Shown in pieces: positions 27,947-35,945 of a stretch of 64,000 nucleotides of DNA. The notes under the pieces are model-generated. The model saw only the letters and a list, made by a program, of their open reading frames with translations. It searched no databases and was not told where the DNA came from. Made by a program: the position numbers and the translations under genes. Positions within the stretch are counted from its first letter, which is position 1. Each line of letters opens with the position of its first letter. This DNA comes from Proteiniborus ethanoligenes (GTDB lineage Bacteria > Bacillota > Clostridia > Tissierellales > Proteiniboraceae), in NCBI RefSeq assembly GCF_900107485.1, contig NZ_FNQE01000002.1, positions 1 through 64,000 on the forward strand, read 5' to 3'.

Positions 27947-28088
27947 AGAGTTTTAAATAGAATCATTAGGAATCAAATTGGAATTATTAAAATACAGTAT
28001 TCATGTAATATGCATCAGCTAAATTACGTATATAAAAGAAAATTAGTATTTTATACCAAAAATGATTAATAGCGGGGGGAAATTTGTG

Positions 28089-28946
28089 ATGAAACAACCA
28101 GATAAATGGCGGGAAACTATTGATCCCTCCACATTACATTTTAATAATTTTCATCTTAAAGAAGTATTAGGTTATCCTCATGCTGGAAATGATGTTTTTT
28201 ATGTTCAGGGAATGGGCAAAGATGGACAAGAGGTCAAAGGATTTCTAAAAGTAGAGAGACAGAAAACTGCCGATATTGAAAGGGAGGTTTTAATTATTAA
28301 TGAACTAGATTTTCCTTTCTTACCTACTGTAATAGATTATTCTTTTGATACACCAAGATACATATTGACGAAAGAGGCAGATGGCGAACGTCTATCATAT
28401 ATTTTAGGAGATAACCAGAACATGGAGTCCCTAAAATATATGGAAGTTTATGGGGAGTTGTTAGCTAAAATACATAATGTTCAAATCGATTCATTCCCAG
28501 TAAAAGAAAGAGAATTTGTATTACCCCATGAATTTTATGTTGACAATAAATTGGAATATATAGAACGATATTTGCTAGAAACAAAAATTAAGGATACGAA
28601 AGGCTTCATTCACGGGGATTGTCATTATGCAAACATTTTATGGAAGGATTACAAAGTATCCTGCTTGCTGGACTATGAATTGTCTGGATATGGAAGTAAA
28701 GAGTACGATTTAGCTTGGGCATTAACATTAAGACCAGGACAAAAATTTTTAAGGACAGAAAAAGAACGTGATATTTTTTTAGAATCCTATAGTAGATATC
28801 ACAATTATTCAAAAGAAGCATTTGAATATTATATGGTTTTATTTGGAATAACATTCTATAAAATTGGTTCTGGAAAGCAAAATGAGGATTATAAAAGTAT
28901 GCTTATTCATATGATTAATGACATTATTTCAAAGAAAATAGGATAA
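28089..28946 (+). CDS. APH-family phosphotransferase (cassette gene)
   Basis: A 285-residue kinase-like protein. The catalytic loop is HGDCHYANILW (H-G-D-x4-N) and the metal-binding Asp is in LLDYELSGYG, as in aminoglycoside and choline/homoserine phosphotransferases. A Lys in the GFLKVERQKT strand could bind ATP. Resistance genes of this fold are typical integron cargo, but nothing shows which substrate it uses. ATG 28089 and GTG 28086 both follow a GGGGGG site. Confidence 0.82.
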   Translation: MKQPDKWRETIDPSTLHFNNFHLKEVLGYPHAGNDVFYVQGMGKDGQEVKGFLKVERQKTADIEREVLIINELDFPFLPTVIDYSFDTPRYILTKEADGERLSYILGDNQNMESLKYMEVYGELLAKIHNVQIDSFPVKEREFVLPHEFYVDNKLEYIERYLLETKIKDTKGFIHGDCHYANILWKDYKVSCLLDYELSGYGSKEYDLAWALTLRPGQKFLRTEKERDIFLESYSRYHNYSKEAFEYYMVLFGITFYKIGSGKQNEDYKSMLIHMINDIISKKIG

Positions 28947-29026
28947 GGATATTATTGGTACATCTGAAGTGTGTCTCAAAGTAAGTTTAATGATAGTCCA
29001 AGGCAAGGCAAAGCACTCACTACATC

Positions 29027-29171
29027 CTATAACAAAATATTTGCGCAAGGGTGCACTATAGCGCAATCCAAGGGCAATGTAAACCACATCCCTTCGCCGG
29101 GAGCAAAGCTCCACTATGGGGTCTATCTCTGAGGTCCAGCTCAGGGACGTCGCAAATACAGAACGTTATCA
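29027..29171 (+). repeat. attC site 8 (complete)
   Basis: R'' CCTATAAC (ends 29033), AAAATATTTGCGCAAGG, GGTGCAC arm (3' partner altered to GTAAACC), GGAGCAAAGCTCC, L' GTCGCAAATAC, R' GTTATCA (29165-29171). Confidence 0.88.
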
Positions 29172-29188
29172 GAAAGATGCCGCAGGGT

Positions 29189-29207
29189 GGCGCACATCGT
29201 GTGCGCC
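29189..29207 (+). repeat. GC-rich perfect hairpin in a cassette leader
   Basis: GGCGCACA-TCG-TGTGCGCC forms an 8-bp stem with a 3-nt loop in an otherwise AT-rich array. It is 18 bp after the recombination point and 92 bp before the cassette gene. It may be a structured leader carried by a cassette of foreign origin. Confidence 0.5.
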
Positions 29208-29298
29208 GATTAGAACCATATAGGAGTTTGAAACGTAATAAAAACTCGGGGATTACAGGTAAAAGGGCTAAACCTGAACCCTATAGGAGGGAAAAGGA

Positions 29299-29614
29299 TT
29301 GAATTATCCATGGTTAGATGAATACCTATTAAGCAAAAAAATCCGTCAAGAAAGATTTTAAAATAGAATGGCAATGGGATAGGTATCAAATTGGGAATAA
29401 GTTATTTGCAGCAATTTGTTATGGTGAAAATGGCAAAAAAATTCTTACGGTAAAGTGTGAACCTGAGTTTGGAATATATTTAAGAGAAAATTATAGTGAT
29501 ATAACCCTTGGATACTACATGAATAAAGTGCATTGGAATTCATTTGATTTGAATGGAAATGTACCAGAAATGATAATAAAAGATATGATTGAACAGTCAA
29601 TAAACTGGTATTGA
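29299..29614 (+). pseudogene. MmcQ/YjbR-family protein, frameshifted
   Basis: TTG 29299 follows AGGAGGG and encodes NYPWLDEYLLSKK, then hits a stop after an A7 run (29335-29341). Shifting frame there gives KDFKIEWQWDRYQIGNKLFA, the CEPEFGIYLRENY block and GYYMNKVHWNSFDL, a clear YjbR/MmcQ double-wing signature, ending at TGA 29612-29614. One base removed from the A-run restores the gene. These proteins are DNA-binding-like; their role is poorly known. Confidence 0.7.
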
Positions 29615-29662
29615 ATTCATTTGGGGAAAAAAGACAAATTGAGTTAATGGGAGGAATTATAA

Positions 29663-29923
29663 ATGATTGAATCAAGATGTGGTATTGTTTGTACTGAGTG
29701 TGATTATAAGGAAGAGATGAACTGCCAAGGTTGTGTAAACATTCAAAAACCTTTTTGGGGAGAGTCATGCCCAGTTAAATATTGCTGTGAAAATAAAACA
29801 ATAAATCATTGTGGGGAATGTGGAGATTTTCCTTGTGAACTTTTAAATAGGTTTTCTTATGATAAAGAGCAAGGTGATAATGGAAAGAGAATTGAACAAT
29901 GTAAAAAGTGGGGAATGATTTAA
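29663..29923 (+). CDS. DUF3795-type Cys-rich protein (cassette gene)
   Basis: An 86-residue protein with paired cysteines: CGIVCTECDYKE, CQGCVN, CPVKYCCE, and CGECGDFPCELL. The C-G-x-C-x-F-P-C ending is the DUF3795 signature. It probably binds zinc or an iron-sulphur cluster; the function is unknown. A second member of this family is found in another cassette (35946). It lies behind the YjbR remnant in the same cassette. Confidence 0.75.
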   Translation: MIESRCGIVCTECDYKEEMNCQGCVNIQKPFWGESCPVKYCCENKTINHCGECGDFPCELLNRFSYDKEQGDNGKRIEQCKKWGMI

Positions 29924-30001
29924 TTTTTTGGTCGTAGCTGTAAAGAATGTGAAAGCAGCTGACATCCGTTTCAGCTTTCAACTGTGGGCGCGGCATCCTT
30001 C

Positions 30002-30139
30002 TGATAACAGCAAGGGTTTGTGCAAGGGGTTCTGCTATAAAGAAAGCGGAAAAGAAAGTAATGGCCTCACCCACACCGCCGGACCCAAGTCGAAGTGTTA
30101 CTAGGGTCCGGCAGCGTCGCAAACCTGCGGACGTTAGGT
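30002..30139 (+). repeat. attC site 9 (complete, foreign type)
   Basis: R'' CTGATAAC (ends 30008), arm GGGTTTGTGC against GCGTCGCAAACC, inner CCGGACCC/GGGTCCGG helix, R' GTTAGGT (30133-30139). Much richer in G+C than its surroundings and unlike the resident family inside, while the core boxes and arms fit attC. It probably came from a GC-richer host array. Confidence 0.85.
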
Positions 30140-30188
30140 GCAATGCTATAGAAATTCATTTTGGATTGAAGGTTTTAGGGGGGAAAAC

Positions 30189-30782
30189 ATGAATTTTAAC
30201 AAGAAAGCAATTACAGCAGGAGCATTTGTTTTATATGATTATTTATTTATTTTTATGGTGGGACCAAATAAGGAAGGGGATTTGGGTGTAGTAAGATTTG
30301 GAGGTCATAGGGAAAATGATGAGACAATTATAGAATGCTTGAAAAGAGAGTTAAAAGAAGAGGCATCGATAACAATAACTTTAGCGAATTCACCAGTGAC
30401 ATACCACATAGAAGAATGGGATGAAGAACCAAAGCTAATAGAAAGAGATTTGGAGGAAGACATATATCCAATTATTATAAAAGGTACTCAAAATGGTCCA
30501 TTATCAGTAACATATTTTGCATACTCGCAAGAAGAACCAAAACCTTATTTTGAGACCCACGGTATTTTACTTCTTAAATTGAAAGATGTAGAACTGATTT
30601 GTAAGGAATTAATTACAATTGATGATTTTTTAAAAAGCGAAGGGAAAGCATTATTTCAAAAAGAATTAAGAAGGGATGTTATTCTAAAGCCCGGAGTACA
30701 CTTAAAATGGTTATCAACGTTATATAAGAAAAATCCAGATTTAATAGAAAGTTTTATGACAAAAAGTTTGGAGCAAGTATAG
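30189..30782 (+). CDS. Nudix hydrolase (cassette gene)
   Basis: A 197-residue protein with the Nudix box GGHRENDETIIECLKRE-LKEEASI (about residues 39-61), including the RE-x2-EE catalytic core. The C-terminal half (100-197) is specific and unrecognised. ATG 30189 follows GGGGGGAAAAC. It is one of three Nudix genes in the array. Substrate unknown. Confidence 0.8.
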   Translation: MNFNKKAITAGAFVLYDYLFIFMVGPNKEGDLGVVRFGGHRENDETIIECLKRELKEEASITITLANSPVTYHIEEWDEEPKLIERDLEEDIYPIIIKGTQNGPLSVTYFAYSQEEPKPYFETHGILLLKLKDVELICKELITIDDFLKSEGKALFQKELRRDVILKPGVHLKWLSTLYKKNPDLIESFMTKSLEQV

Positions 30783-30796
30783 TAGCCACGCACTAC

Positions 30797-30930
30797 ACCT
30801 AACACAATATTTGCCCAAGGGTGCACGGGAAGCAATCTTAGGGCAATGTGCACCACATCCCTTCGCTGGGAGCATGGGGTCTATCTTTGGGGTCCAGGTC
30901 AGGGACGTCGCAAATACTGGGACGTTATCT
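30797..30930 (+). repeat. attC site 10 (complete, hairpin deleted)
   Basis: R'' CACCTAAC (ends 30803), ATATTTGCCCAAGG, GGTGCAC/GTGCACC, L' GTCGCAAATAC, R' GTTATCT (30924-30930). The GGAGC-loop-GCTCC mini-hairpin is cut to GGGAGC-ATGGGGTC, so the site is 134 bp instead of 146. Confidence 0.85.
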
Positions 30931-30984
30931 GAAACATCCTATATACAGGAAATGCTTTGAAAAACATATTGGAGGATTTTGAGA

Positions 30985-31803
30985 TTGAAAAGAGTAATGG
31001 TAGCACTTATTGGTTCAATTCTTTTAATAGTTTCTTTCAGCTGCCTTAAAGTAGCTTTGTTAAATAATAATGTAGATTTAGTTAATTCAAAAACTGATGT
31101 TAACCAAGGTGACATTGTTATTACTTATGCTGATATAACACATAATGGTATGCAAGAAAAGATAACTGTTGATATTTCAAATGTTATAGAAAAACAAGAA
31201 GCAATTCTTAAAATTATAGATGCTGAAAATAATATTATTTGGGAAGAGCGTGCTGGAATACCACACGTAGGTTGGAACTCTTTATTTCTGTATATTAAAG
31301 ATGGGACTGTCTATTTATTACGATATAATCCGTATATGAATCAAGGCTATGGGAGCTATACGTATGAATTGTTTTGGATAGACGAATTTTGGAGTGTACA
31401 AACCATCTGTTCGAATACTTTGGATTTTAGTATTAAATCTCGTGAGCCTTCGTTTAATATAAATATGATGATATCTTTTGTTGATGAGATAAATAGATTT
31501 CTAAACCAAAGTATATTGCTATTTAGTACAGAAGGTGGAGAACTAAGATATAGCACAGAATCAAGTCAAATACATAGAGTAGAAGAATTTTCATGGTTAT
31601 ATAATTGTGATATACAATATGACGAAAAAGACACTTTAAGAGAAAAATTAGAGAAATATCAAGAATACATAGAATCTGAAAAATATATTATTTTTAGGCG
31701 CAGGGAGCAAAGCTCCACTTTCGGGCCTATCTCTGAGGCTCAGCTCAGAGACGTTGCAAATACGGGAACGTTAGACGACATTAGGCTAAGTGTGACTATA
31801 TAG
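30985..31803 (+). CDS. Putative secreted or lipid-anchored protein whose C-terminus is encoded by an attC remnant
   Basis: A 272-residue protein starting at TTG 30985 (GGAGGA 9 nt upstream; the TTG at 30979 is too close). N-terminal signal with a lipobox-like VSFSC near residue 20. The body (about 40-235) is unrecognised. From about 31701 on, the frame reads through the 3' half of an attC and past its R' box, so the last roughly 30 residues (REQSSTFGPISEAQLRDV...) are attC-derived. The natural C-terminus has been lost. Confidence 0.6.
   Translation: MKRVMVALIGSILLIVSFSCLKVALLNNNVDLVNSKTDVNQGDIVITYADITHNGMQEKITVDISNVIEKQEAILKIIDAENNIIWEERAGIPHVGWNSLFLYIKDGTVYLLRYNPYMNQGYGSYTYELFWIDEFWSVQTICSNTLDFSIKSREPSFNINMMISFVDEINRFLNQSILLFSTEGGELRYSTESSQIHRVEEFSWLYNCDIQYDEKDTLREKLEKYQEYIESEKYIIFRRREQSSTFGPISEAQLRDVANTGTLDDIRLSVTI
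31701..31776 (+). repeat. attC site 11 (3' half only)
   Basis: GGGAGCAAAGCTCC hairpin, then L' altered to CGTTGCAAATAC and R' GTTAGAC (31770-31776). R'' and L'' are absent, replaced by coding sequence of the preceding gene. It cannot fold as a normal attC. Confidence 0.8.
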
Positions 31804-31835
31804 ATTAATCATGTTACGTGAAGGGAGTTTGTCAT

Positions 31836-32417
31836 ATGAATCAAGATGAAAGAATGTTTTCAATTGGTGTCCAGAATATCAATTTAAAGGAATTTAGCCA
31901 AAAGGGGAGAGTTTTAGATATTGGTGGTGGAGGAGAAGGAATTATTGGTCAACTTTTGGGTGAAAAGGTGATTGCAATTGATCCTAGAAGTGATGAACTT
32001 GAAGAGGCGGCAGAAGGACCATTGAAAATTATTATGGATGCAAGAGAATTGAAATTTTTGAACAAAACTTTTGATGGAGTAACATCATTTTTTACATTGA
32101 TGTACATAGAAAAACAGTATCATCAAAAAGTATTTGAAGAAATATATAGGGTTTTAAAAGATGAGGGTGAATTTGTTATTTGGGATGCTACTATTTCTCA
32201 ATTTCCTGGAGGAATTAAAGATATAATTTTGGTACCACTTGAAATTGAATTAAAAGATAAGAAAATTACAACAACCTATGGTGTATTGTGGAATAAAGCT
32301 CAACAAGACATGAAATATTATATTAAATTAGGTGAAAAAATAGGATTTGAAGTTATAACAAAAGAAGAGATGAACCAAACATATTATATAAGATTTAAAA
32401 AGAAAGTTAGTATTTAA
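31836..32417 (+). CDS. Class I SAM-dependent methyltransferase (cassette gene)
   Basis: A 193-residue protein. SAM motif I VLDIGGGGEGI (about 25-35), the acidic end of strand 2 VIAIDPRSD, motif GVTSFFTLMYIE, and the RVLKDEGEFVIWD motif of the Methyltransf_11 fold. The acceptor cannot be told. ATG 31836 follows GAAGGGAG. Confidence 0.82.
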   Translation: MNQDERMFSIGVQNINLKEFSQKGRVLDIGGGGEGIIGQLLGEKVIAIDPRSDELEEAAEGPLKIIMDARELKFLNKTFDGVTSFFTLMYIEKQYHQKVFEEIYRVLKDEGEFVIWDATISQFPGGIKDIILVPLEIELKDKKITTTYGVLWNKAQQDMKYYIKLGEKIGFEVITKEEMNQTYYIRFKKKVSI

Positions 32418-32423
32418 TACGTC

Positions 32424-32487
32424 GTCTAACATTGTATTTGTGCAAGGGTACACTCGGGCACAGGCCTAGGGCATTGTGCACCACATA
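32424..32487 (+). repeat. attC site 12 (5' half only)
   Basis: R'' CGTCTAAC (ends 32430), TATTTGTGCAAGGGTACAC, GTGCACCACAT, then abrupt change to the next cassette. L' and R' are missing. Confidence 0.8.
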
Positions 32488-32513
32488 CTTTAATTAGATG
32501 GGAGGGAAAACAT

Positions 32514-33478
32514 GTGGCTACAGTAGAAGAATTGATAAAAGCAAATATAGAGCCTATACCCAAATATCGCCTAATGAGAGATGTGCTCAAATTAAAAACA
32601 GATAACATAGAATTAATAGATGCTAAAAGTGAAGTTTTACAAACTAAATGGGTAAAAGAAATTGTAAACCTCCAATGGGATGATGGTTCATGGGGGCAAT
32701 TTCACAGTATGAGCCAGTTATCAAGTTCAGTAATGACAACAGAGTATGCGTTACGAAGATTACTTATATTGGGTTTAGATAAGAACGATGAGCCTATCAA
32801 AAAAGCTTTTGAATACATGGAAAAATACTTACTAAGAGAATTGGATTTAAGAGATTATAAAGAAAAAAACACGATTGGGATTTATTAACTAGATTATTTG
32901 TTTCAACATGGATGTTAATAATTGATCCATCTAATGTTTTAGCTACGGAAATAGCTAAAGACTGGGCAAAAATCATAACTTATGCATTTTCTAAAGAAGA
33001 ATATGACCAAGAGTATTATAAAGAAGCTTATTATGAAGTACATAAGTCGTCAAAAGATAAATTTATGTGGGGATTTCAAAATTTTTATGTTGTATCCTTA
33101 CTATCAAAGTTTTTATCCAGTGATACAGAGTCTAAGTTCTTAGATTATATTATTAGTTCAGAAAAAGGCATCTATTACATTTATGATGGCAGCCTAAAAA
33201 GCCCGCCAAACAATTATTGTTCGAAACAATCAAGTAGATACGTAAGTGCATTTGAATTATTGAGTAATTATCATCTGATTTCAACTAAATGTAAGCATGT
33301 AATTAAATGGATTAATGAAAATTCATCGGGAGATGGATTTTGGGATATGGGGCAAACCGTTAAAGATAAAATTTATTTTCCACTATCTAATTCATGGAGA
33401 AAAGCTATAAATAGAAAGATAGATTGCACTGTGAGGATGCAAATTATTTTATCAAATTTAAAGAATAGAGATATTTGA
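32514..33478 (+). pseudogene. Terpene-cyclase-like alpha-barrel hypothetical protein, frameshifted
   Basis: GTG 32514 follows GGGAGGG. The first frame (to 32888) has DDGSWGQFH and TTEYALRRLLILGLD, reminiscent of prenyltransferase/squalene-cyclase alpha-alpha barrels. It stops after an A7 run (32867-32873). One added A gives KEKKHDWDLLTRLFVSTW and leads into the second frame, which continues with FVSTWMLIIDPSN and ends at 33478 (INENSSGDGFWDM). Restored length is about 321 residues. Function unknown. Confidence 0.65.
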
Positions 33479-33496
33479 GGTAAGTGTAAATACTCC

Positions 33497-33644
33497 GTCT
33501 AACAGCGTGTTTACTGGAGATGCAGGCGGGCACGTTCTAAGGGGAAGGTCAGCGCACCACATCCCTTCACCGGGGGCGAAGCTCCGCTATGAGGTCTATC
33601 TCCCAGGTTCGGTTCGGAGACGTCGCGAATACGGGATTTTATAG
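33497..33644 (+). repeat. attC site 13 (complete, dead R' box)
   Basis: R'' CGTCTAAC (ends 33503) and L' CGTCGCGAATAC are recognisable, with GGGGCGAAGCTCC hairpin. The R' core GTTATAG has become TTTATAG: the G at the crossover point (33638) is T. Recombination here should be impaired. Confidence 0.75.
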
Positions 33645-33755
33645 GTAATAATGATATCAAGACTATTCTTTTGGACCAATTTTATTAGAAACTATGTCAC
33701 ATAATATTGTAGTAATGTGATCACCTGCAACAAATTTTGGAAGGAGTTTAAAACA

Positions 33756-34289
33756 ATGAAAACCATTATAATTTACAAATCAAAAACAGGTTTTGTAAAG
33801 AAATATGCAGAATGGATTGCGAAAGATTTATTAGCGGATATTTATGAAGTTTCAAAGGTTAATGTCAATACGTTGACAAAATATGATGCTGTGATTTATG
33901 GTGGCAGTCTACATGCGGTTGGCATTAATGGTGTTAAGTTTATTACAAGAAACATTGATAAGCTAATGGGCAAAAGGGTAGTTGTTTTTGCTTCTGGTGC
34001 TTCTCCATCGAGTGAAAAAGTAATAAAAGAAGTTATTACACGCAACTTTACTTCAGACCAACAAAAACATATTAAGTTTTTCTACTTACAAGGAGGTTTT
34101 AACTATAATAAGCTATCATCCTTTGACAAAGTGCTTATGACATTATTGAAGTGGAATATAAAGAATAAAAAGAAAAAGAAAAAAGAATTGACATCTGATG
34201 AAATAGGTATGCTTGAAGTACTAGATAAACCAGCAGATTTTACGAGAAAAAGTAACATAGATGAAATCGTTAATTATGTAAATTCATAG
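33756..34289 (+). CDS. Flavodoxin-domain protein (cassette gene)
   Basis: A 177-residue protein. The FMN phosphate loop IIYKSKTGFVKKYAEWIA (residues 4-21) and YDAVIYGGSLHAVG (about 47-60) are typical of the HemG/flavodoxin_5 group. A lysine-rich stretch (KNKKKKKKEL) near residue 140 is unusual. It probably acts in electron transfer; whether it oxidises protoporphyrinogen like HemG is unknown. ATG 33756 follows AAGGAGTT. Confidence 0.78.
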   Translation: MKTIIIYKSKTGFVKKYAEWIAKDLLADIYEVSKVNVNTLTKYDAVIYGGSLHAVGINGVKFITRNIDKLMGKRVVVFASGASPSSEKVIKEVITRNFTSDQQKHIKFFYLQGGFNYNKLSSFDKVLMTLLKWNIKNKKKKKKELTSDEIGMLEVLDKPADFTRKSNIDEIVNYVNS

Positions 34290-34332
34290 TTTTTTTGCGA
34301 AGGTTTATAGAGATAAAATACGTCACCACTTC

Positions 34333-34348
34333 CTATAACAAAATATTT
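34333..34348 (+). repeat. attC stub 14: R'' fused to the duplicated cassette
   Basis: CCTATAAC (ends 34339) is followed by AAAATATTT (34340-34348), then the sequence turns into the ParE cassette's own upstream DNA, which holds the same nine bases at 26553-26561. The shared nonamer is the joint, so this attC was lost by recombination at microhomology. Confidence 0.75.
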
Positions 34349-34423
34349 GAATATTAGTGAATTATAAAGGTGGTTTATGATACAATTAAGTTAGAAAATT
34401 ACATTTGAAATGGGGTGTATATT

Positions 34424-34603
34424 TTGAGTCATGCTAAGGATGATGCTAGAAAGATAATTGAGAGTTTACCTGAACATGCAACATGGGACGATATTATGTA
34501 TCAATTCTACGTAAAGAAAAAAATAACAAATTCATTAGAAGCAGCAGAAGAAGGAAGAATTATGGCCCATGAAGATGTAAGGAAAAGAGTTATGAAGAAA
34601 TGA
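34424..34603 (+). CDS. Antitoxin of a ParE/RelE-type module, copy 2 (cassette gene)
   Basis: A 59-residue near-identical copy of the protein at 26637 (differences such as Y2H, D40N, D44E, T53A by position). TTG start after AAATGGGGTG. It overlaps the toxin by 4 bp. Being nearly identical, the two antitoxins may cross-neutralise, so each could protect against loss of the other. Confidence 0.75.
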   Translation: MSHAKDDARKIIESLPEHATWDDIMYQFYVKKKITNSLEAAEEGRIMAHEDVRKRVMKK

Positions 34604-34899
34604 GAATAAGATGGACAGAACCAGCAGTTATTGATTTAGAGAATATTAGAGATTATATATCAAGAGACTCAGAATATTACGGATTAATTGTAGTAGAAAG
34701 AATCTTCGATGCTGTTGAAAAGCTATCGAGATTTCCTAACATTGGGAGAGAAGTTCCAGAGATAAATAATCCTAATATTAGAGAAATACTACTTAACAAT
34801 TATCGTATTGTTTATAAAGTAGATGAAGACTATATACTAATTTTAACAATTGTACATGGAGCAAGAGATTTAAAAAATATGAAACCTTGGGAATTTTGA
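34600..34899 (+). CDS. RelE/ParE-family toxin, copy 2 (cassette gene)
   Basis: A 99-residue protein differing from copy 1 (26813) at only three or so positions (S to P in REVPEI, I to V in YRIVYKV, I to T in ILTIVHG). All ParE-type motifs are retained. It belongs to a duplication of at least 730 bp that has no indels relative to copy 1. Confidence 0.85.
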   Translation: MRIRWTEPAVIDLENIRDYISRDSEYYGLIVVERIFDAVEKLSRFPNIGREVPEINNPNIREILLNNYRIVYKVDEDYILILTIVHGARDLKNMKPWEF

Positions 34900-34962
34900 T
34901 AGAAGTTCTTGAGGTTTTTTTGTTGGGTAAGTTTTTGTAATGGGAAATTGGCATCGTCCATC

Positions 34963-35108
34963 CGATAACAATGTATTTGCGAGAGGGTGCACTCGGGCAC
35001 AATCTTAGGGCGTTGTGCACCACATCCCTTCACCGGGAGCAAAGCACCGCCAAGGGGTCTATCTTTTGGGTTCGGTTCAGAGACATCGCAAATACGTGGG
35101 CGGTAGGT
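34963..35108 (+). repeat. attC site 15 (complete, mutated R')
   Basis: R'' CGATAAC (ends 34969), TATTTGCGAGAGGGTGCAC, GTGCACC, L' CATCGCAAATAC, R' GGTAGGT (35102-35108). The first T of the crossover core GTT is G. This is the full-length version of truncated site 6. Confidence 0.8.
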
Positions 35109-35160
35109 GACATTCAATAATCTCACGGGTAAAAGAAAACCCATTCATAAGAATGGGATA

Positions 35161-35388
35161 TTATAAAAGGTTCAAGAACTCTTCTAGTGGTAAGTCAGCT
35201 TGTTCTAAAATGCTTTTTAAAGTGCCTTTGGCAACTTCATCATGCATTGGTATTATTATAACTCTTGAAGGATTTCCAAACTTTTTATATTTCGCATGAC
35301 TTCCTTTTTGAGAAATCTTTTGAAAACCGATTTTTTCTAAGGCTTTAATGATTTCATTAGGTGATAATACAGGATATTTTGAGCCCAT
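35161..35388 (-). CDS. hicA: HicA mRNA-interferase toxin (cassette gene, reversed)
   Basis: A 75-residue protein with the HicA dsRBD-like fold: NEIIKALEKIGFQKISQKGSHAKYKK around the catalytic His in GSHAKY, IIIPMHDEVAKGTLKSIL, and LPLEEFLNLL. It cleaves mRNA when free. It overlaps hicB by one base and is downstream of it. Both genes run against the array, so they need their own promoter (35627-35655). Confidence 0.93.
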   Translation of the reverse strand: MGSKYPVLSPNEIIKALEKIGFQKISQKGSHAKYKKFGNPSRVIIIPMHDEVAKGTLKSILEQADLPLEEFLNLL

Positions 35389-35594
35389 TACAACGCTACC
35401 TCCATTGTAGTGACAAAGGTAGGAACATTGACGTTTTCTGGTGTTGTATCTTCATAGAACAACTCAAGTGCTTCTCGTAGGTTATCAATTGATTCTTCAA
35501 TAGTCTTGCCTTGTGAAGCAACACTATTTTCAAGACATTTTGCAACATACCAGTTGTCTTCTTTTTGAACAACGACGGTCACTTTAATACTCAT
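35388..35594 (-). CDS. hicB: HicB antitoxin (cassette gene, reversed)
   Basis: A 68-residue HicB N-domain: VVVQKEDNWYVAKCLENSV, GKTIEESIDNLREALELFYED. It is the short type without a separate DNA-binding domain, yet palindrome-like direct repeats overlap its promoter. The antitoxin gene precedes the toxin gene. RBS GCGAGGTG lies 8-9 nt upstream on the minus strand. Confidence 0.93.
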   Translation of the reverse strand: MSIKVTVVVQKEDNWYVAKCLENSVASQGKTIEESIDNLREALELFYEDTTPENVNVPTFVTTMEVAL

Positions 35595-35625
35595 AGCAAA
35601 ACACCTCGCTTTACATATTTAGTTA

Positions 35626-35645
35626 ATAGTATTATACCATAGTAT
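35626..35645 (-). promoter_or_regulatory. HicBA promoter with flanking direct repeats
   Basis: On the minus strand TGGTATAAT is an extended -10. ATAGTAT (plus-strand reading) occurs on both sides of it, at 35626-35632 and 35639-35645, a spacing of 13 bp. The repeats are good candidates for an autoregulatory operator. Confidence 0.5.
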
Positions 35646-35692
35646 GCTTAGAGATAAACAGATTTTATGTTAGGGTCAATTTATTGAACATC

Positions 35693-35837
35693 ATCTAACA
35701 ATGTATTTGCGCAGGGGTGCACTAGGGCACAATCTTAGGGAGATGTGCACCACATCCCTTCACCGGGAACAAAGCTCCGCCAAGGGGTAATGCTTTGGGA
35801 TCCGGTTCACGAACATCGCAAATACGAAACGTTATAA
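35693..35837 (+). repeat. attC site 16 (complete)
   Basis: R'' CATCTAAC (ends 35699), TATTTGCGCAGGGGTGCAC, GTGCACC, GGGAACAAAGCTCC, L' CATCGCAAATAC, R' GTTATAA (35831-35837). The leader after R' (GACATGTTGATATTGGGG) is a weak copy of the conserved leader. Confidence 0.85.
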
Positions 35838-35945
35838 GACATGTTGATATTGGGGTTGTTCTTTGAGGGTTGATTTAAGAAAACAATATAGAAATAACAG
35901 ATAAATTATCTGTATCAAAATAATTTCATAAGAGGAAGAAAAAAC

